In this document: positions 28,401 to 38,925 of the stretch, piece by piece
Numbering within the stretch: the stretch's first letter is position 1
How the letters are laid out: every line of letters begins with the position of its first letter
Assembly (NCBI GenBank): GCA_003993805.1
Contig: RSEF01000026.1
Coordinates: 1,467,502 to 1,531,501, forward strand
DNA length: 64,000 nt
DNA from: Himantopus leucocephalus
Taxonomy: Eukaryota; Chordata; Aves; Charadriiformes; Recurvirostridae
Reading direction: 5' to 3'
Notes under the pieces: model-generated
What the model saw: the letters and a program-made list of their open reading frames with translations, nothing else
What the model was told of the DNA's origin: nothing
The model's database searches: none
Position numbers and translations under genes: made by a program

Positions 28401-31400
28401 ATTGTTCCTGCCACAGCATTTTACTAAAACAGTTCATGCTGCCTCGAAAGCTGGCAGCACACTCCGCTTTTAGCAATGCGTCTACACAAACCAGCATAAG
28501 AAGAGAGTTAAGGTGGAAACGTATCACCCAAAAGCAGACGTCCACATTTAGAAAAGGCTTTGATGCTACAGAATTCCATCCCATGATGCTATTTCTATTT
28601 CTTATGGGTAGACTTTGTACACAAGGTTTAAGTTATCTTTCAGTGTCATGCAATTTTTCCCTCTATAAATTTTTAAAAAAAGATATCAGACTGCTGACTC
28701 CTCTTCTTTCTTAAACACTACTGTCATTACTAGCGTAGGTGTTTCCACTTAGATATTATTTGTATCTGCATAAAATTTCACAGCTCCCTCCCTTGTCCAA
28801 TTTTTTTTTTTCTTTTTTAAACAAAAATTCAGGTACCATTCCACTGTTCAATGCTTTGCTAGCTGGAGTCTCCCCAGCTAAGCAGGCAATAGAACTATTT
28901 GTATCTTATTTTCTTTTTGGCTACGAGGGAGGCTGCAAGCAATAGCTACATTCCCTTGGCTACACCTTTGATCAACAGGAAGAGACAAGTCGCTTTTGAA
29001 AAAAGCAGAACTAAGACTGAGCCACAAGGAAGAGACAATTTACATCTGAAAGCAATAGTGCTTTTGGAAAAAAAAAAAAATCTGTTTCTGGAATTTCAAA
29101 GCCCCATTTTCTTCCCAGACAGCTACTTGACACTTAAAAAGCACAAGCTTACAGCTCTGCCACCGAGATGGCATCCTCCCTGTCGTGCCAGCACACAGGG
29201 CTGCAGTGCCATATGGCAAATCAGATCAGGCTGAAAGCTACCTCAGCAGAAAGTTATTTTTCAGCTGAAGTGAGAAGACAATCTCATTCACTTGCACAAA
29301 GTAACCCTCAAACTGTTAAACACAAAGCAGTGTTTTAATACAGCAGACTACAGCTAGCACCATGACTTTCTGACGCTCTGAGTGTAGGTTAGTGCGTACT
29401 GCAGAAGTTTAATTACTAACCAAAATACAACTGTACTCTAAATTTTAAATTATGCTCTGGTTCAGTGGCCTATACTAGCTGTTAAGTTGCTGAAATAGAG
29501 ACAGGTTGAAAGCTCTCTATCGAACTAATTTCAACATCTCAGCCCCCGTGTAATACTGCTGTGGGAACAAGCAGCAAGTTATAACCAAGCCATACGACAA
29601 TGCCATCGTGTGAAAGAGGAAGGAGCTGCTCTAAGTATTCACTGCTCAAACTTAATACTCACTTTTTATCTTACACCTGCCAAATTCCACAAGTTATTGT
29701 GAAACTATATTTCAACAGATTTCTAGAAGAGGCAAACATCCCTTTACTAGGTCATCTGTGGAACTGGGATGCAGAGTGTTGAATGTGCCAAACTACATGG
29801 AGTTTTTGGAGTACGAGTGGAAACAAATTGTACATCGCTTGACTACGAAGCATTTTCCCAACCTAACTTGGGAGACCTGGTTACAAAGGAGTTCCGATAT
29901 TTTAAAAGCTAGAATTCATGAGACATTCTCCAGCTATTTGACATGTAATACATTTTTCTGTACCAAATTATTCCCTTTTGCAGTGCTTAAAAAGCTCTTT
30001 CAACTTTTAAAAGTCAACATTCAAGTGACAAAATTTTTCCAGTGCACAAAAATTGAAGTCTTCAAGTGCCTTACGAGGTAACTCTAGCGAGAGAAAAAAG
30101 TCTTTTAAACTAGTAACTTGAAATGCCTTGTACAGACTTTTGTCTGTCTTTTTGTACCCCTGAAACCAGGAATTACAGGAGGTTAAGACAGTTCCCCTGA
30201 GGACAGGTCAGGAGCTTGCAGTGCATTGAGAACAAAGAATAAAGCTACTGACTTTTATCCAGCCTTCTCACAGCACGGACTACTCGGGCAACATGCTGCT
30301 CAAGAAGAAAACTTTGCGTTCCCACAGCTCATAACACGCTGTACCCAAGGTCCTGATCTGAGCTGCCTGGTAACACAAACCACCGGGGCCCACGCGGGTT
30401 GAAGAAAGGTGTTCCTTTATTTTAGTAAGCTGGGTTCAGTCACACCAGCCACAGAAGAAGCAGCCGGCCTTGATCTCCCAAGCTGCACCACTTGGGAGCT
30501 CGGTCCCTTGTCTGAGCTCAAGTTCCTCGCTATGTTGCAACTCTAGCTGGGCTCGCAGGCAGGCTCAGCTCGCTGCCAATCGAGTCACCTTGCACTTCTT
30601 GTTGTGTGGTAACTCTAGATCAGAAAGCTGAAGGTGACTAACCCAGTCACAAGCAGAGAAAGTAAACAGGCAAAAACCCCACATGCCATGCAAGCAAGAC
30701 AGCTACAAATCTATTTCTTAATCATCTGCACATGAACTCAAGCCTTGTGGGGCCGCAGCTTTCATGCGGCCGGTCCTTCACATCTGTTACTGGAACAGCT
30801 ATTTTGGTTCTAGACCCTATTTCATACTATGCACATTAGCCAGAGGAACTGCTGTTTCACTCAGCGAGCAGCGTGTTAACCCCAGAATCCGCACGTGCTC
30901 GTTTTGCACACGAGCACTCATGCAGAGACACACATATTTATATAGATTAGCTTTAACGTGTGAGAACTGCCAGCTGATCAACAATAAACAGTTCTCCAAA
31001 GACAAGAATCCACCAGAAAACACTGCCAGCTGCTACTAGATGACAGTAACTACAAACAAATATTGTCAGAGGTCCATAACTTACCTGTTCTGTAGCTGTT
31101 GGGCAGTAATATACTAATAGCAGAGTTGTAAATATATTTATTAACAGTCCAATGATGGTGATCAGATTTGGGGCAATCCAGGCTGGAACTCTTCCAACTA
31201 ACCATTCCCAGTAACCTTGCATTAGGGGTTCAAGCAGGGATCGTCCGGCACTCTGATATTTGTGTTCTTCTAACCGTTTCAGCTGGTGCTTTGACAAGGG
31301 AGGTGTAGGCAACTGAACTAGTTTGCTTAACACGCATCCAGCAGCGGGACCGTGACCGCAGCCTGCGGGGGATTCCAGGTGTGACTCCCCACATCGCCTC

Positions 31401-31423
31401 TTTATGTTTCGATGCCCACTCAT
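4351..31423 (-). CDS. CEPT1: Choline/ethanolaminephosphotransferase 1 (spliced CDS, 8 coding exons)
   Basis: CEPT1 catalyses the last step of the Kennedy pathway, moving phosphocholine or phosphoethanolamine from its CDP-alcohol to diacylglycerol at ER/nuclear membranes. Coding exons on the minus strand are 31423-31085, 27324-27177, 26167-26026, 12856-12772, 7956-7825, 6743-6585, 5356-5231 and 4470-4351 (stop TAG at 4351-4353). All have AG acceptors and GT donors, and the phases join without a break into 416 residues, the length I recall for human CEPT1. Exon 3 carries the CDP-alcohol phosphotransferase signature DG-x2-AR-x8-G-x3-D-x3-D: D136, G137, A140, R141, G150, D154, D158, all present. 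Several hydrophobic segments fit a polytopic membrane enzyme. CHPT1 is the only close paralogue; the long N-terminal region ([13 protein letters not shown]) and the HSNHH end fit CEPT1. No frameshift or missing exon is seen. Confidence 0.97.
5231..5356 (-). CDS. CEPT1: CEPT1 exon 8
   Basis: 126 bases (42 codons, residues 336-377) between AACATAG and GTAAGTAC. It encodes [18 protein letters not shown] through EYIVLWIAL. Confidence 0.94.
6585..6743 (-). CDS. CEPT1: CEPT1 exon 7
   Basis: 159 bases (53 codons, residues 283-335) between CTGTAG and GTAAGTG. It encodes [18 protein letters not shown] through SAKITNKLV, a predicted membrane pair, in phase 0 at both ends. A single-N join with a duplicated flank begins only about 50 bases upstream in the neighbouring intron but does not touch the exon. 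Confidence 0.94.
7825..7956 (-). CDS. CEPT1: CEPT1 exon 6
   Basis: 132 bases (44 codons, residues 239-282) between CCGTTAAG and GTAAGTAC. It encodes [19 protein letters not shown] through [11 protein letters not shown], in phase 0 at both ends. Confidence 0.94.
7957..12771 (-). other. CEPT1: CEPT1 intron between exons 5 and 6
   Basis: A 4.8 kb intron without recognised genes. It has single-N joins at 10040 and 12617, both flanked by duplicated sequence, a C-run near 12198-12212, and an imperfect GGTTATTTAA minisatellite at about 11325-11370. Confidence 0.6.
12772..12856 (-). CDS. CEPT1: CEPT1 exon 5
   Basis: 85 bases between CTAATCAG and GTAATT. It completes I210 and encodes [16 protein letters not shown] through PPFWQSL (to residue 238), a membrane helix and loop. 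The acceptor side faces the longest intron of the gene, about 13.2 kb. Confidence 0.93.
18890..18992 (-). repeat. CR1 LINE 3' end, truncated
   Basis: The plus strand reads as the complement of a CR1 tail: ATAGAATCAC, GGTTTGGGTTGGAAAGGACC, then CCAACCCCCTGCC and GGGCAGGGACACCTCCCACC. This is the standard avian CR1 3' UTR with its ATTCTRTG-type end. It sits in a CEPT1 intron in the same orientation as the gene. Confidence 0.9.
19872..19971. other. Assembly gap of 100 N
   Basis: Exactly 100 N, the usual placeholder for a gap of unknown size, within the large CEPT1 intron. Confidence 0.95.
22881..23542 (+). mobile_element. Solo LTR of an avian endogenous retrovirus (ERVL-like)
   Basis: The element begins TGTCCTGGTTTGACC and ends CAAACCATACCA. 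It is flanked by the near-duplicate 5-mers ATCGT (22876-22880) and ATCAT (23543-23547). It matches the LTR at 51460-52108 along its whole length, for example AATGCTTGGGAAAACTGCAC, CTGGCCAACAGGGTTATTTC and GAATAATTGTCTAAACGA. A 5-base target duplication suggests the ERVL class. No internal viral genes adjoin it, so it is a solo LTR left by recombination. It lies antisense to CEPT1 in the 13 kb intron. Confidence 0.85.
26026..26167 (-). CDS. CEPT1: CEPT1 exon 4
   Basis: 142 bases between acceptor TTCTGCAG and donor GTAAGTAC. It completes V163 and encodes the membrane stretch starting [13 protein letters not shown] and ending [15 protein letters not shown], very close to mammalian CEPT1 as I recall it. 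The last codon (I210) is split. Confidence 0.94.
26168..31084 (-). other. CEPT1: CEPT1 introns flanking exon 3
   Basis: Introns 26168-27176 and 27325-31084. No recognised transposon or gene. A patch at about 30370-30610 is GC-richer than its surroundings but I could not identify it. Confidence 0.55.
27177..27324 (-). CDS. CEPT1: CEPT1 exon 3 (catalytic CDP-alcohol phosphotransferase motif)
   Basis: This 148-base exon, flanked by CCTTAG and GTATTG, encodes residues 114-162 plus the first base of codon 163. It holds the full active-site signature: DGKQAR, then G150, D154 and D158. These acidic residues bind the divalent metal and CDP-alcohol in this family. Confidence 0.95.
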
Positions 31424-31486
31424 GGATTGGGCAGCCTCAGAACTTTTATTTGGCAGGTAGCAGCTGTTACGGAGAATCATAAGATC
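31085..31486 (-). CDS. CEPT1: CEPT1 exon 2 (5' UTR end plus residues 1-113)
   Basis: The acceptor (TTGCAG) is at 31487-31489 and the donor GTAAGT follows 31085. The start is placed at 31421-31423 because the protein then opens MSGHRN, as in mammals. An in-frame ATG 19 codons upstream (31478-31480) lies in the same exon with no stop between. The segment encodes the cytosolic N-terminus and the first hydrophobic helix ([11 protein letters not shown]...). Confidence 0.93.
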
Positions 31487-33227
31487 CTGCAACATAAAGG
31501 GTTGAGACATATTGAAGGTGAACAGCACAAATAAGATTTTAAGATATCACAAGTTTCTAGGTGCTGCTCTGAGGAGCGTTTCATTTGCCATGAGCAAACC
31601 AAGAAGATTTTATAAGAGTTCTCCCTTAGAAAAGATAGATACTTGGAGAATTGCTGAGGAAAAGACAGGGAACAAGTGTTCTCAGTGTGGTTATAAAATG
31701 GTAAGTTGCAGTTGTTTACTTTCTCTGCTGCCTACTGAAGCAAATATCCTGCAGCCACCAGCCTACATTTCATCAGCAGTAGAAACTTACACCACACCAC
31801 TGACTTACGTTACAGACTAAGGCACAGTCAGTCCCCTCGCACCTCTCTCATGGGGAGCTAGCTGTCTCTAACAGACATACATCACTTTAGCTTACCAATT
31901 GATGGCACTAAAGATTTCTCTGTATGTGTAGTGCTTTTACTTTAACTGGTTTCAAGCAGCTTTACATCTTTGGTGAAGCTGAACAACAACCTTAAGGTAG
32001 TTATAAGCATTTTTTTTCAGATCGCTGTTCCTTATTTTAGTTTTGCTATGGCTTTTTTCTTCTCCAAATTTAATCCAGCTCAGGTGAAAGCTCATTGTCT
32101 ATTCAACTTTTAAGATATGCAAGAAACATGCAGGAGCTAGAGCGCTTTAGCTGGCCAAAGACAGCCCACAGACACCAGCATGAGGCAGCTGCAAAAAGAA
32201 AACACAGGGTCAGGAAAAACAGTTCCAGCACAAACAAGGACTCTCACAATGTTCCATCTCCCTTGAAGGCAGGAAACCAGAAACACATAACTCTCCACAC
32301 AAACTAGAGAAGAAGCAGTACAGAAAAGAGACTAAAAAGGGAAGTTTGCTAGTTATCTACAATAGCCAACCAGAAAAAAAAAAAAAAGAAACCTAGTTGT
32401 GAAGTCTAGCAGAATGAAGCTAGAGAGGGGAACATGACAGCTATCTTCAAAGACATCAGCAACACACACAGCAGGCAGGGAAAAACAGCTATGTAAATCA
32501 AAGGTCAATACTGGCATAAGCACAAGTGCTCTCATTTCCACTTTCCACAGCTTAATCAAGGCAATTTCCAGTAGTGAAAAGCCAGTCTCAGAAAGCCCAG
32601 CCAGTGGGAGGAGAGGAGAAAGCAAGCAAACAGGGCCTTGCTTATGCAGGAACTCGATAAATTGGGGAGCAGGCAGACTTGCACCCATTCGTTTATCAGG
32701 AAGCAGACTTAGTCACCTAGGAGGTCCCTGTGGGTGTTGCCCTGGATGACCAGAAAAATTAGTTCCAATGCATAAAACTATACGCTTTTTCCCCTCTTCC
32801 CAAAGGGGTGCTCTCCCCGAGAAAAGAAAACAAGCAAAGACCGCCTCGTCCTCCAAAACAAACAACCCCACACTGCCCGGCTTCCGAAGGACTTTCACCC
32901 GGGCCTGGCTGCTCGCCGGCAAACACCCCGGGGAGGGGAGGGAGGACAAGACCACCCCTCGGCCAACCGCTTCGCCCCCAGCCCGAAGCGGCCAGTCCCT
33001 GGAGCGGCCAGGACCCACCCGCACCCAGGCCGGGCGGGGGTACCCCAGCCCCCGGCCCAGCCCACAGCACAGGCCCAGGCCCGACCTCAAGGACCTTCTC
33101 CCCCTCACCCACACCGCGCCCCTCTCCCTCGGGGACCCCGTCCCGCCAGGGGGGAGCGCGCAGAGCCAAGAGAATGAACCCCATCCCCTCACCTCCCGCC
33201 CAACACCGAGAAGAACCCGGCATTTAC
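31487..33227 (-). other. CEPT1: CEPT1 intron 1
   Basis: Runs from the donor GTAAATG after the non-coding exon (33221-33227) to the acceptor at 31487. No other feature was recognised; the proximal half runs into the CpG island. Confidence 0.6.
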
Positions 33228-33300
33228 CTCAGTCTCCCCGCACAGGGCGGCGCTTTTACGCCCCTTTTGCGACGGCCGGAAAGGAGGTGGGCGGTGGCAG
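33228..33300 (-). other. CEPT1: Probable CEPT1 non-coding exon 1
   Basis: The sequence ending GGGGAGACTGAG is followed by the donor GTAAATGCC (minus strand). It would join the exon 2 acceptor at 31486. The transcription start is not determinable; the upper bound is a guess inside the island. No ATG occurs in the part read. Confidence 0.5.
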
Positions 33301-33349
33301 CGGTGCGCGCCGGGGGCGGGGCAGGGCGGAGAGGGGCGGGGCGGGGCGG

Positions 33350-33387
33350 TGCGAGGCCGCCGCGGGGACAGCGCGGGAGCGGCTGAG
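33350..33387 (+). other. Possible divergent non-coding exon (DRAM2 exon 1 candidate)
   Basis: GC-rich sequence ends GGAGCGGCTGAG just before GTAAATTGG, a plausible donor on the plus strand, about 100-150 bases from the CEPT1 exon and facing away. By mammalian synteny this would be the DRAM2 first exon. No DRAM2 coding exon was found downstream, so the identity is inference. Confidence 0.3.
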
Positions 33388-33530
33388 GTAAATTGGGAGG
33401 GGGGCGCGCGCGGCCTCCCCTCCCCTCCTCCCCGGGTCCCGCCCCTCCCGGTCACCCCCTCAGCGACCCTCCGGTGTCCCCGTCACCCCCCGTCACCCCC
33501 TCAGCGACCCTCCGGTGTCACTGTCACCCC

Positions 33531-33630
33531 NNNNNNNNNNNNNNNNNNNNNNNNNNNNNNNNNNNNNNNNNNNNNNNNNNNNNNNNNNNNNNNNNNNNNN
33601 NNNNNNNNNNNNNNNNNNNNNNNNNNNNNN
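33531..33630. other. Assembly gap of 100 N
   Basis: Exactly 100 N between the CEPT1 island and repeat-rich sequence. Its true size is unknown, and the order or orientation of the two sides rests on this join. Confidence 0.95.
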
Positions 33631-33643
33631 GTGTGTCCCACAT

Positions 33644-34060
33644 TAGCCTGCCCCTTAATTCTTACACGTAAACGCTCGACTCATTCTTCATCCACCCCTG
33701 GGCAGAGCTCAATACATTCCAGTTGCGCTCTCACATAAAGAGNGTCTGTAGTAAACACCCACAGCAGTGTGTCCCACATTAGCCTGCCCCTTAATTCTTA
33801 CACGTAAACGCTCGACTCATTCTTCATCCACCCCTGGGCAGAGCTCGATACATTCCAGTTGCGCTCTCACATAAAGAGCAACTCCACCACCTCGCCCCGC
33901 TGGTCTGTCTTTCCTTAAGAGTAGGTAGCCACCCATGACAGCGTTCCAGTCATGCGAGCCCTGGCTGATGCGCCACACCCTGGCTGATGCGCCACGTCCT
34001 GTTGGCAGCGCTCCTGGTCGCTCGCACTCCCGAGGGCTGTTTAAATCTCCCACGGTTGCT
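33644..34060 (-). repeat. CR1 LINE fragment, endonuclease region of ORF2
   Basis: Minus-strand translation of 34053-33817 contains DWNAVMGGYLLLRKDRP, GRGGGVALYVRAQLECIEL and GVDEE, which is typical CR1 ORF2 endonuclease sequence. The fragment is 5'-region only and decayed. Its lower part is duplicated on each side of a single N at 33743, probably an assembly fault. Confidence 0.85.
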
Positions 34061-34429
34061 CCTGGCGCGGCCCAAACTGTGTCAGCCGCCCTCGCAAGAG
34101 CTGCCGGCTCCTGGCGGCTCCTGATGGGGCGCTCTGCTCCTCCCCGCGTTTCCCTGGCTCCAGGAACGCCCTGTCCGCCTCAATCTAGTGGCCAGTCACA
34201 GAACTTACCGTTGCCGCCGCCACATTCCTTGCCAACACAGTGGGCTGGACTTCTTTCACCATAGTTTTAGAGAAACAAGGCTGCCATGGCAAAAGCAGGA
34301 CTGTCCTTAGCTGTATAAATAGCTGGTTTTAAAGAGAAGAAATGCTATTCAACAGTCGATTTCTCAACAAAAGGAAGAAGTCCCAGATGTTCCTGCTGGA
34401 GCTTGTACCCTTCCATATTCACAAATTAT

Positions 34430-35020
34430 TTAGAAAAGCAGGTGAAGAGCAAGATGGCAACGTTTGCCAGTGGCATAGCTCTCAAAAGAACTGAAAAAAT
34501 GCCTCAGAAGGTTCTCGCAACACCAAATAACTGAGCAATAAAACGAACTGAAATTCAGTGTAGATGAATGAAAACCTTCATCTTTCCACACACAATAATG
34601 AGCTCTGAATGAGCTCTCCTGTTCAAAGAGAACAGCAAATTTAGTAGATATGTCCACAACAGTATCAGCTCAATAGTAAAGAGCCCTGGAATATAAGAAG
34701 GGAGCGAGCAAAACAAAAAAACATCAAAATGCCACTGTAACTCCATGATGTAATGACATTTTAATCAGTATAGTAGTTCTGGTCCATCCAAGAAAGATTA
34801 TGGTGGAACTAGAAAGCTATGGAGAAGGGCAAGAAAAATGGTCAAAAGTTTAAGATAGTTTCTGTTCAGAGGATGCCAACACAGCATTTCCCAGTCTAGG
34901 AAAAGAAAGACTGAAGATTAAGATGAAAAAAAATCTAGAAAATAATTTTTTGCTCCGACGTGGTGACTTGAGGACTGGTTACACTCACCTCACAAAGTTA
35001 ATAGAAAAATATAACAGACA
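34430..35020 (+). repeat. Old CR1/L3-like LINE fragment, 3' reverse-transcriptase part
   Basis: Degenerate similarity to the widespread ancient CR1/L3 3' region in the plus direction: GAAATTCAGTGTAGATGAATG, CACACAATAATGAGCTCT and GGGCAAGAAAAATGGT appear in the expected order. No intact frame remains. Confidence 0.6.
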
Positions 35021-36680
35021 AAGGGAAAAAAACCCAACAAGGGGTGTTAAACATAAAGCTACCATGTCTTTTTCATAGCTATTGTAGATGGAAAATGAAA
35101 AGTACCAGTGAAGCCTCGTGTATGATCACTATGTCTTTGTACCCTTTTTTAGGCACCCACTATTGCTGTCCAGCCTGATTCCCTTCCCCATGTTGGTCTC
35201 TGCTGGAGACACCATGATGGGCTGGATGGATCTTCAGACTAATCCAGCACCGATTGCTTCTGCTTTTGAAAGCAGCGCCATCTCCCTTCCCATTTGCCAG
35301 AAGGTCTCTCAGACTGTGCCTCCCATGTCCACAAGAGGACAGGCAGGGCTTTGCCAACTCAGCCTCCCGCTGCCGACAATGCCATTGGAAATCAGTCACA
35401 ATTTGTTCACTCAAATCACACAACTCTAGGAAATTCAGGGTCACTTCCACACTGTCCAAAACAGTTTGAAAGCCGAATCTGCATATCTCCGACGAGAAGC
35501 AGCTGCAGATTAACTCATCACCTCCACCCCCAGCAGCTGACTGCTGGCTTGCCAGGAAGAAACTGGATCTGATGGACTTCAGGGTGCCCAGCTTCCAGGT
35601 GGCCTCTCAGGCTAAATGGCTGGGACAGACCTCGGTGAAGATTCGTATCCTCATACAGAAACACCAGTGCCGCAGTGGGTTGTCCTCCAGCTGGAACGTA
35701 ACACCATTGCACATGGATAGTTCTGGCCAGATACTCCAAGTCACCAGGTTAGGCTGATGTTGGCAACTGGCCCAGTATTGTCTTTGCTTCCCAATCCGTT
35801 TCGTCCAGCACTCACTGCCACCTTTGCTCGTTGGACCCAGAAATTCCTAAAAGGTCTTCCACTGACTCTTCCTGAATCTTTGCTTGACAGTATAGTTTTA
35901 ATTCATAGCCTAAATCTGTGGGTTTCATATTGCTATGTACTTAACCGAGCAAGCGTGGTGTGTAACTGTTCTTCTGTCACAAAGAAATTCTTAACAGATC
36001 GTAGGAGTTCAAGGCTGAACAGTGCAGAAAAGCAGAATCAGGGCTACAGATAACATATCTGGGTGAGGAGCAGTTCCAACCACCTCCACGGTCCTTGGCG
36101 GTTGGAAGTCTCTTTGCTCCTGCAGTTGGCACAACCTTCCTACATCAGCACACCAAGTGGCTTCTCTTGGCTCTCAGTGATCCCTTCAACTTTGCATTGA
36201 TGTTGTTCCAAGACAGACAGATCTCTTTCTCTTCCATCGATGTCTTGGCTTTGTCTTTCCGAATTGCACCGAGTTTTTTCCGTTACTAGCTCACAAGGAA
36301 ATTACCCATTCACTTTTTTTCCACCAAATCCTACTGGTCACATTTCTTCAAAACCTTGCAGTGAGGATTCTTCTCTGAATTTTCAGTATCTTATCATTGT
36401 CTCTAGAGAAAACTCAGGCTAATGGACCACTTTGCTAGGGTAAAAGAGGTTCTGGAAGAAAGAATGCGGTGTCTCGTAGGATGTCAAACCTGGAACCCTC
36501 CCAGCAAAGGGAGAGGATAAGTGAACTCAGCTTCATTAATTTCTTTGGAGATCGTTGGAAAATAAAGACCTTTGTCAGAAGACAGTTAGGATAGGTGAGT
36601 GATGTCTGTCGGGAGAGTATCACAACCAGTGCCTGCAGCAAGATACAAGACAAGGCTGCTTCTATCTCCTTTCTGATTGC
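35021..36680. other. Unexplained decayed sequence left of an LTR
   Basis: Frames on both strands are repeatedly broken, but several stretches of 60-110 codons stay open, including minus 35459-35160, plus 35757-36053 and minus 35739-35518. I cannot name a family. It could be an old ERV interior attached to the LTR at 36681, a processed pseudogene, or unique sequence. Confidence 0.4.
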
Positions 36681-37278
36681 TGTCCCGTCATACCGGGTCT
36701 GTCTGGGATGGAGTTAATTTTCTTTGTAGCAGCCCACACAGTGCTGTTTTGGATTTGTGAGGGACACAGTGTTGACAGAACATCAGTGCTCTGGCTATTG
36801 CTGCACGGTGCTTGCATGACATCAAGGCTTTCCCTTTCTCTCACTCTGCATCCTTCCCAGCAAGTAAACTGCGGATGGACAAGAAGTTGGGAACGGACAT
36901 AGCCAGGACAGCGGCCCCAAACTGATCAAAGGGATATTCCATACCATACAATGTTGTGCTCAGCAAGTAAAAGCTTAATGAAAGGATGATGCACGGATGT
37001 TTATGGTTACATTATTTGTCTTCCCAAGTAAACATTATGGATGCTTAGACCCAGGAAATGGCTAAACATCTGCCTGTTGACAGGACACAGTAATTAAATT
37101 CCTTGTTTTGCTTTGCCTGCATGCAGCTTTTGCTTAACCTGGTAAAACTCTCTTTATCTCGATACACAAGATCTTACCTGCCTTCTAGTTTCTCCCCATC
37201 CTGCCGGAGAGGGGAGCGAGCGAGCAGCTGGGTAGGTGCTTGGCAGTTGGCTTGGGTCAACCTATCACACCCGACACA
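36681..37278 (+). mobile_element. Degenerate avian ERV LTR
   Basis: Contains the familiar bird LTR blocks in order: GTCTGTCTGGGATGGAGTTA, CAGTGCTGTTTTGGATTTGT, AAGAAGTTGGGA, CCAAACTGATCAAAGGGATA, then TTTATCTCGA, CCCATCCTGCCGG, GGGGAGCGAGCGAGCAGCTG and a CAACC...CACACCCGACA end. The ends are placed by TGT and CA and are approximate. No clear target duplication was seen. It is older than the two LTRs at 22881 and 51460 and belongs to a different family. Confidence 0.75.
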
Positions 37279-38925
37279 TGTAGGGAATATTCTCCCTTTT
37301 CACACAAAATGATTGCCTCCTCACTACCGCATAGATTTGACAGGCAGGCTTGGCTGAGCTTACACTTCTTCCACACTTTCTGGAACAAGCACCGATGAGA
37401 CCATCTTCCTCACAGGTATCACTGGCTGCTCAAAAAAAATCATCTCCCATAAATTAGCCTCCTTGCTTTGCACATTTACTGATAAAGGACACGCAGCGTC
37501 TGTGCACATCTGCTCCGTAAGCAACTTGGGCCACTGTCGGGTTACAGGATGAAGGTCACTGGTCCAATGAACATGGTCCCTTCCTCAGGCGCTCAGCCGT
37601 CTTGCGTGTGAGCCTAGCTCTGCGATACTTGGGCTGCAGGATAACGTAGGTCATGAGGCCCAATTCGTTCACATCATTGTCTCCACTGTGCATCAGCCCT
37701 TCGTTAGGTGTCTCTCTCCCTATGCTAAACTATGGGATTTCTGCCCCAAAACACTCACTCCATGCACAGTGGATGCCATGATAATATCACCCTTAATTGC
37801 TCGTGCTATCACAGGCACTTGCCTCTTATACACTATCCTCAACCATCAAAGAGTTTAGTGCCATTACATACGTTCCTTCTTCACCCACCATTGCGCGTGC
37901 GGTGTATCATCTATTCCTACACCTGGTCTACCTCCAGCTCGTCAGAGCAGGGACGATCTTTTTCTTCCCTTGTAAAAGGCAGTCCTGCCTCTCTAATCCA
38001 CTTGAGTTTTTCACACCGTCCAGAGGCATATTAATAAGGAACATAGGACTGATACAGTCTACCACGCTCTGCAAAGTTGTGCCTCCAAAGCAACATCCTT
38101 TGCCAAAACTCTACAGATACACTAGGTAGCCACGTGATAACAGAGAAAAACCTTGCAGATGAAAATTTGATTAAAATACAGAAAATAAGAATAGTATCAA
38201 GTAGTCTCCCGTGAACAGAAATCAGCAATGGAGTTCTCCAGGGATTAGAGATGTTGAATATAACTATATATGGACAAGAAAAAAAACAATGACAAATTCT
38301 GTTGGCAAAACAGTTTTTCATGGCTGTAACAATAAAGACTGAAGAACTGCAGAAGGGCCTTACAAGATTCAATGATATGGACAACAGAGGGTAGTGAAAG
38401 GCGTCCACACAACACATGACAGAATATGCTGGAAAACACACTACAAAGATGTATAAAAATTATGATGGCAAAGACAGTTTGAGTGCACATTCTCTCCTAC
38501 AATGCAGAACTAAGGGAGCATCAAATAACGGTAGCAAGAGACATGTTCAAATAACGACTGAACAAACTAATGGAAAAGATACTCATCAACAATTATTAAA
38601 GATAGCACCGCTGGATAAAGAAATATGCTTTTTTTTTGCTTCAACAAGTTATTATTCAACATAATTCTGTTTAGAAAAAAAAAAAAACCAAAAAAAACAA
38701 CCAACCATACCTCCCCCTCCAAAAATCACCCCACAACCAAACTTCAACATTCCACAGCTGGCAAAGGCCTTATAAAGGCTGACAACAATAACCGTAAGAA
38801 ACACATATCTAGGTAATTGTCAGCAGGGGTCTCCACTGCTTCCATCTTCACATCCATAAGAGGTTTTGTACAAATATCTGCATTATTACTGCCTAAAGTC
38901 TAATTCCCAGATCACTTAAATAGCA
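37279..38925. other. Intergenic, between LTR and LRIF1 3' end
   Basis: No gene recognised. About 38150-38620 shows weak resemblance to an old CR1/L3 3' region (GACTGAAGAACTGCAGAAGG followed by a GATATGGACAA block, plus strand), with low confidence. A-rich low-complexity sequence spans 38674-38730. Confidence 0.45.

Larger units (their letters stand above)
32850..33530. promoter_or_regulatory. CpG-island promoter of CEPT1, probably bidirectional
   Basis: The base composition changes sharply to GC- and CpG-rich, with GGGGCGGGG-type GC boxes between about 33300 and 33350. A minus-strand exon end with donor GTAAATG lies at 33228/33227 and fits a non-coding CEPT1 exon 1. A plus-strand donor-like junction, GGCTGAG|GTAAAT, lies at 33387/33388, facing the other way. 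In mammals CEPT1 and DRAM2 share a head-to-head promoter (from memory), so this layout fits a bidirectional island. The island is cut at its right end by the N gap at 33531. Confidence 0.75.

Noticed and set aside
32768..33391. Plus-strand frame of 207 codons and its neighbours in the CEPT1 island
   Set aside because: Same composition effect, no domain, and it crosses the promoter and non-coding exon 1 of CEPT1.
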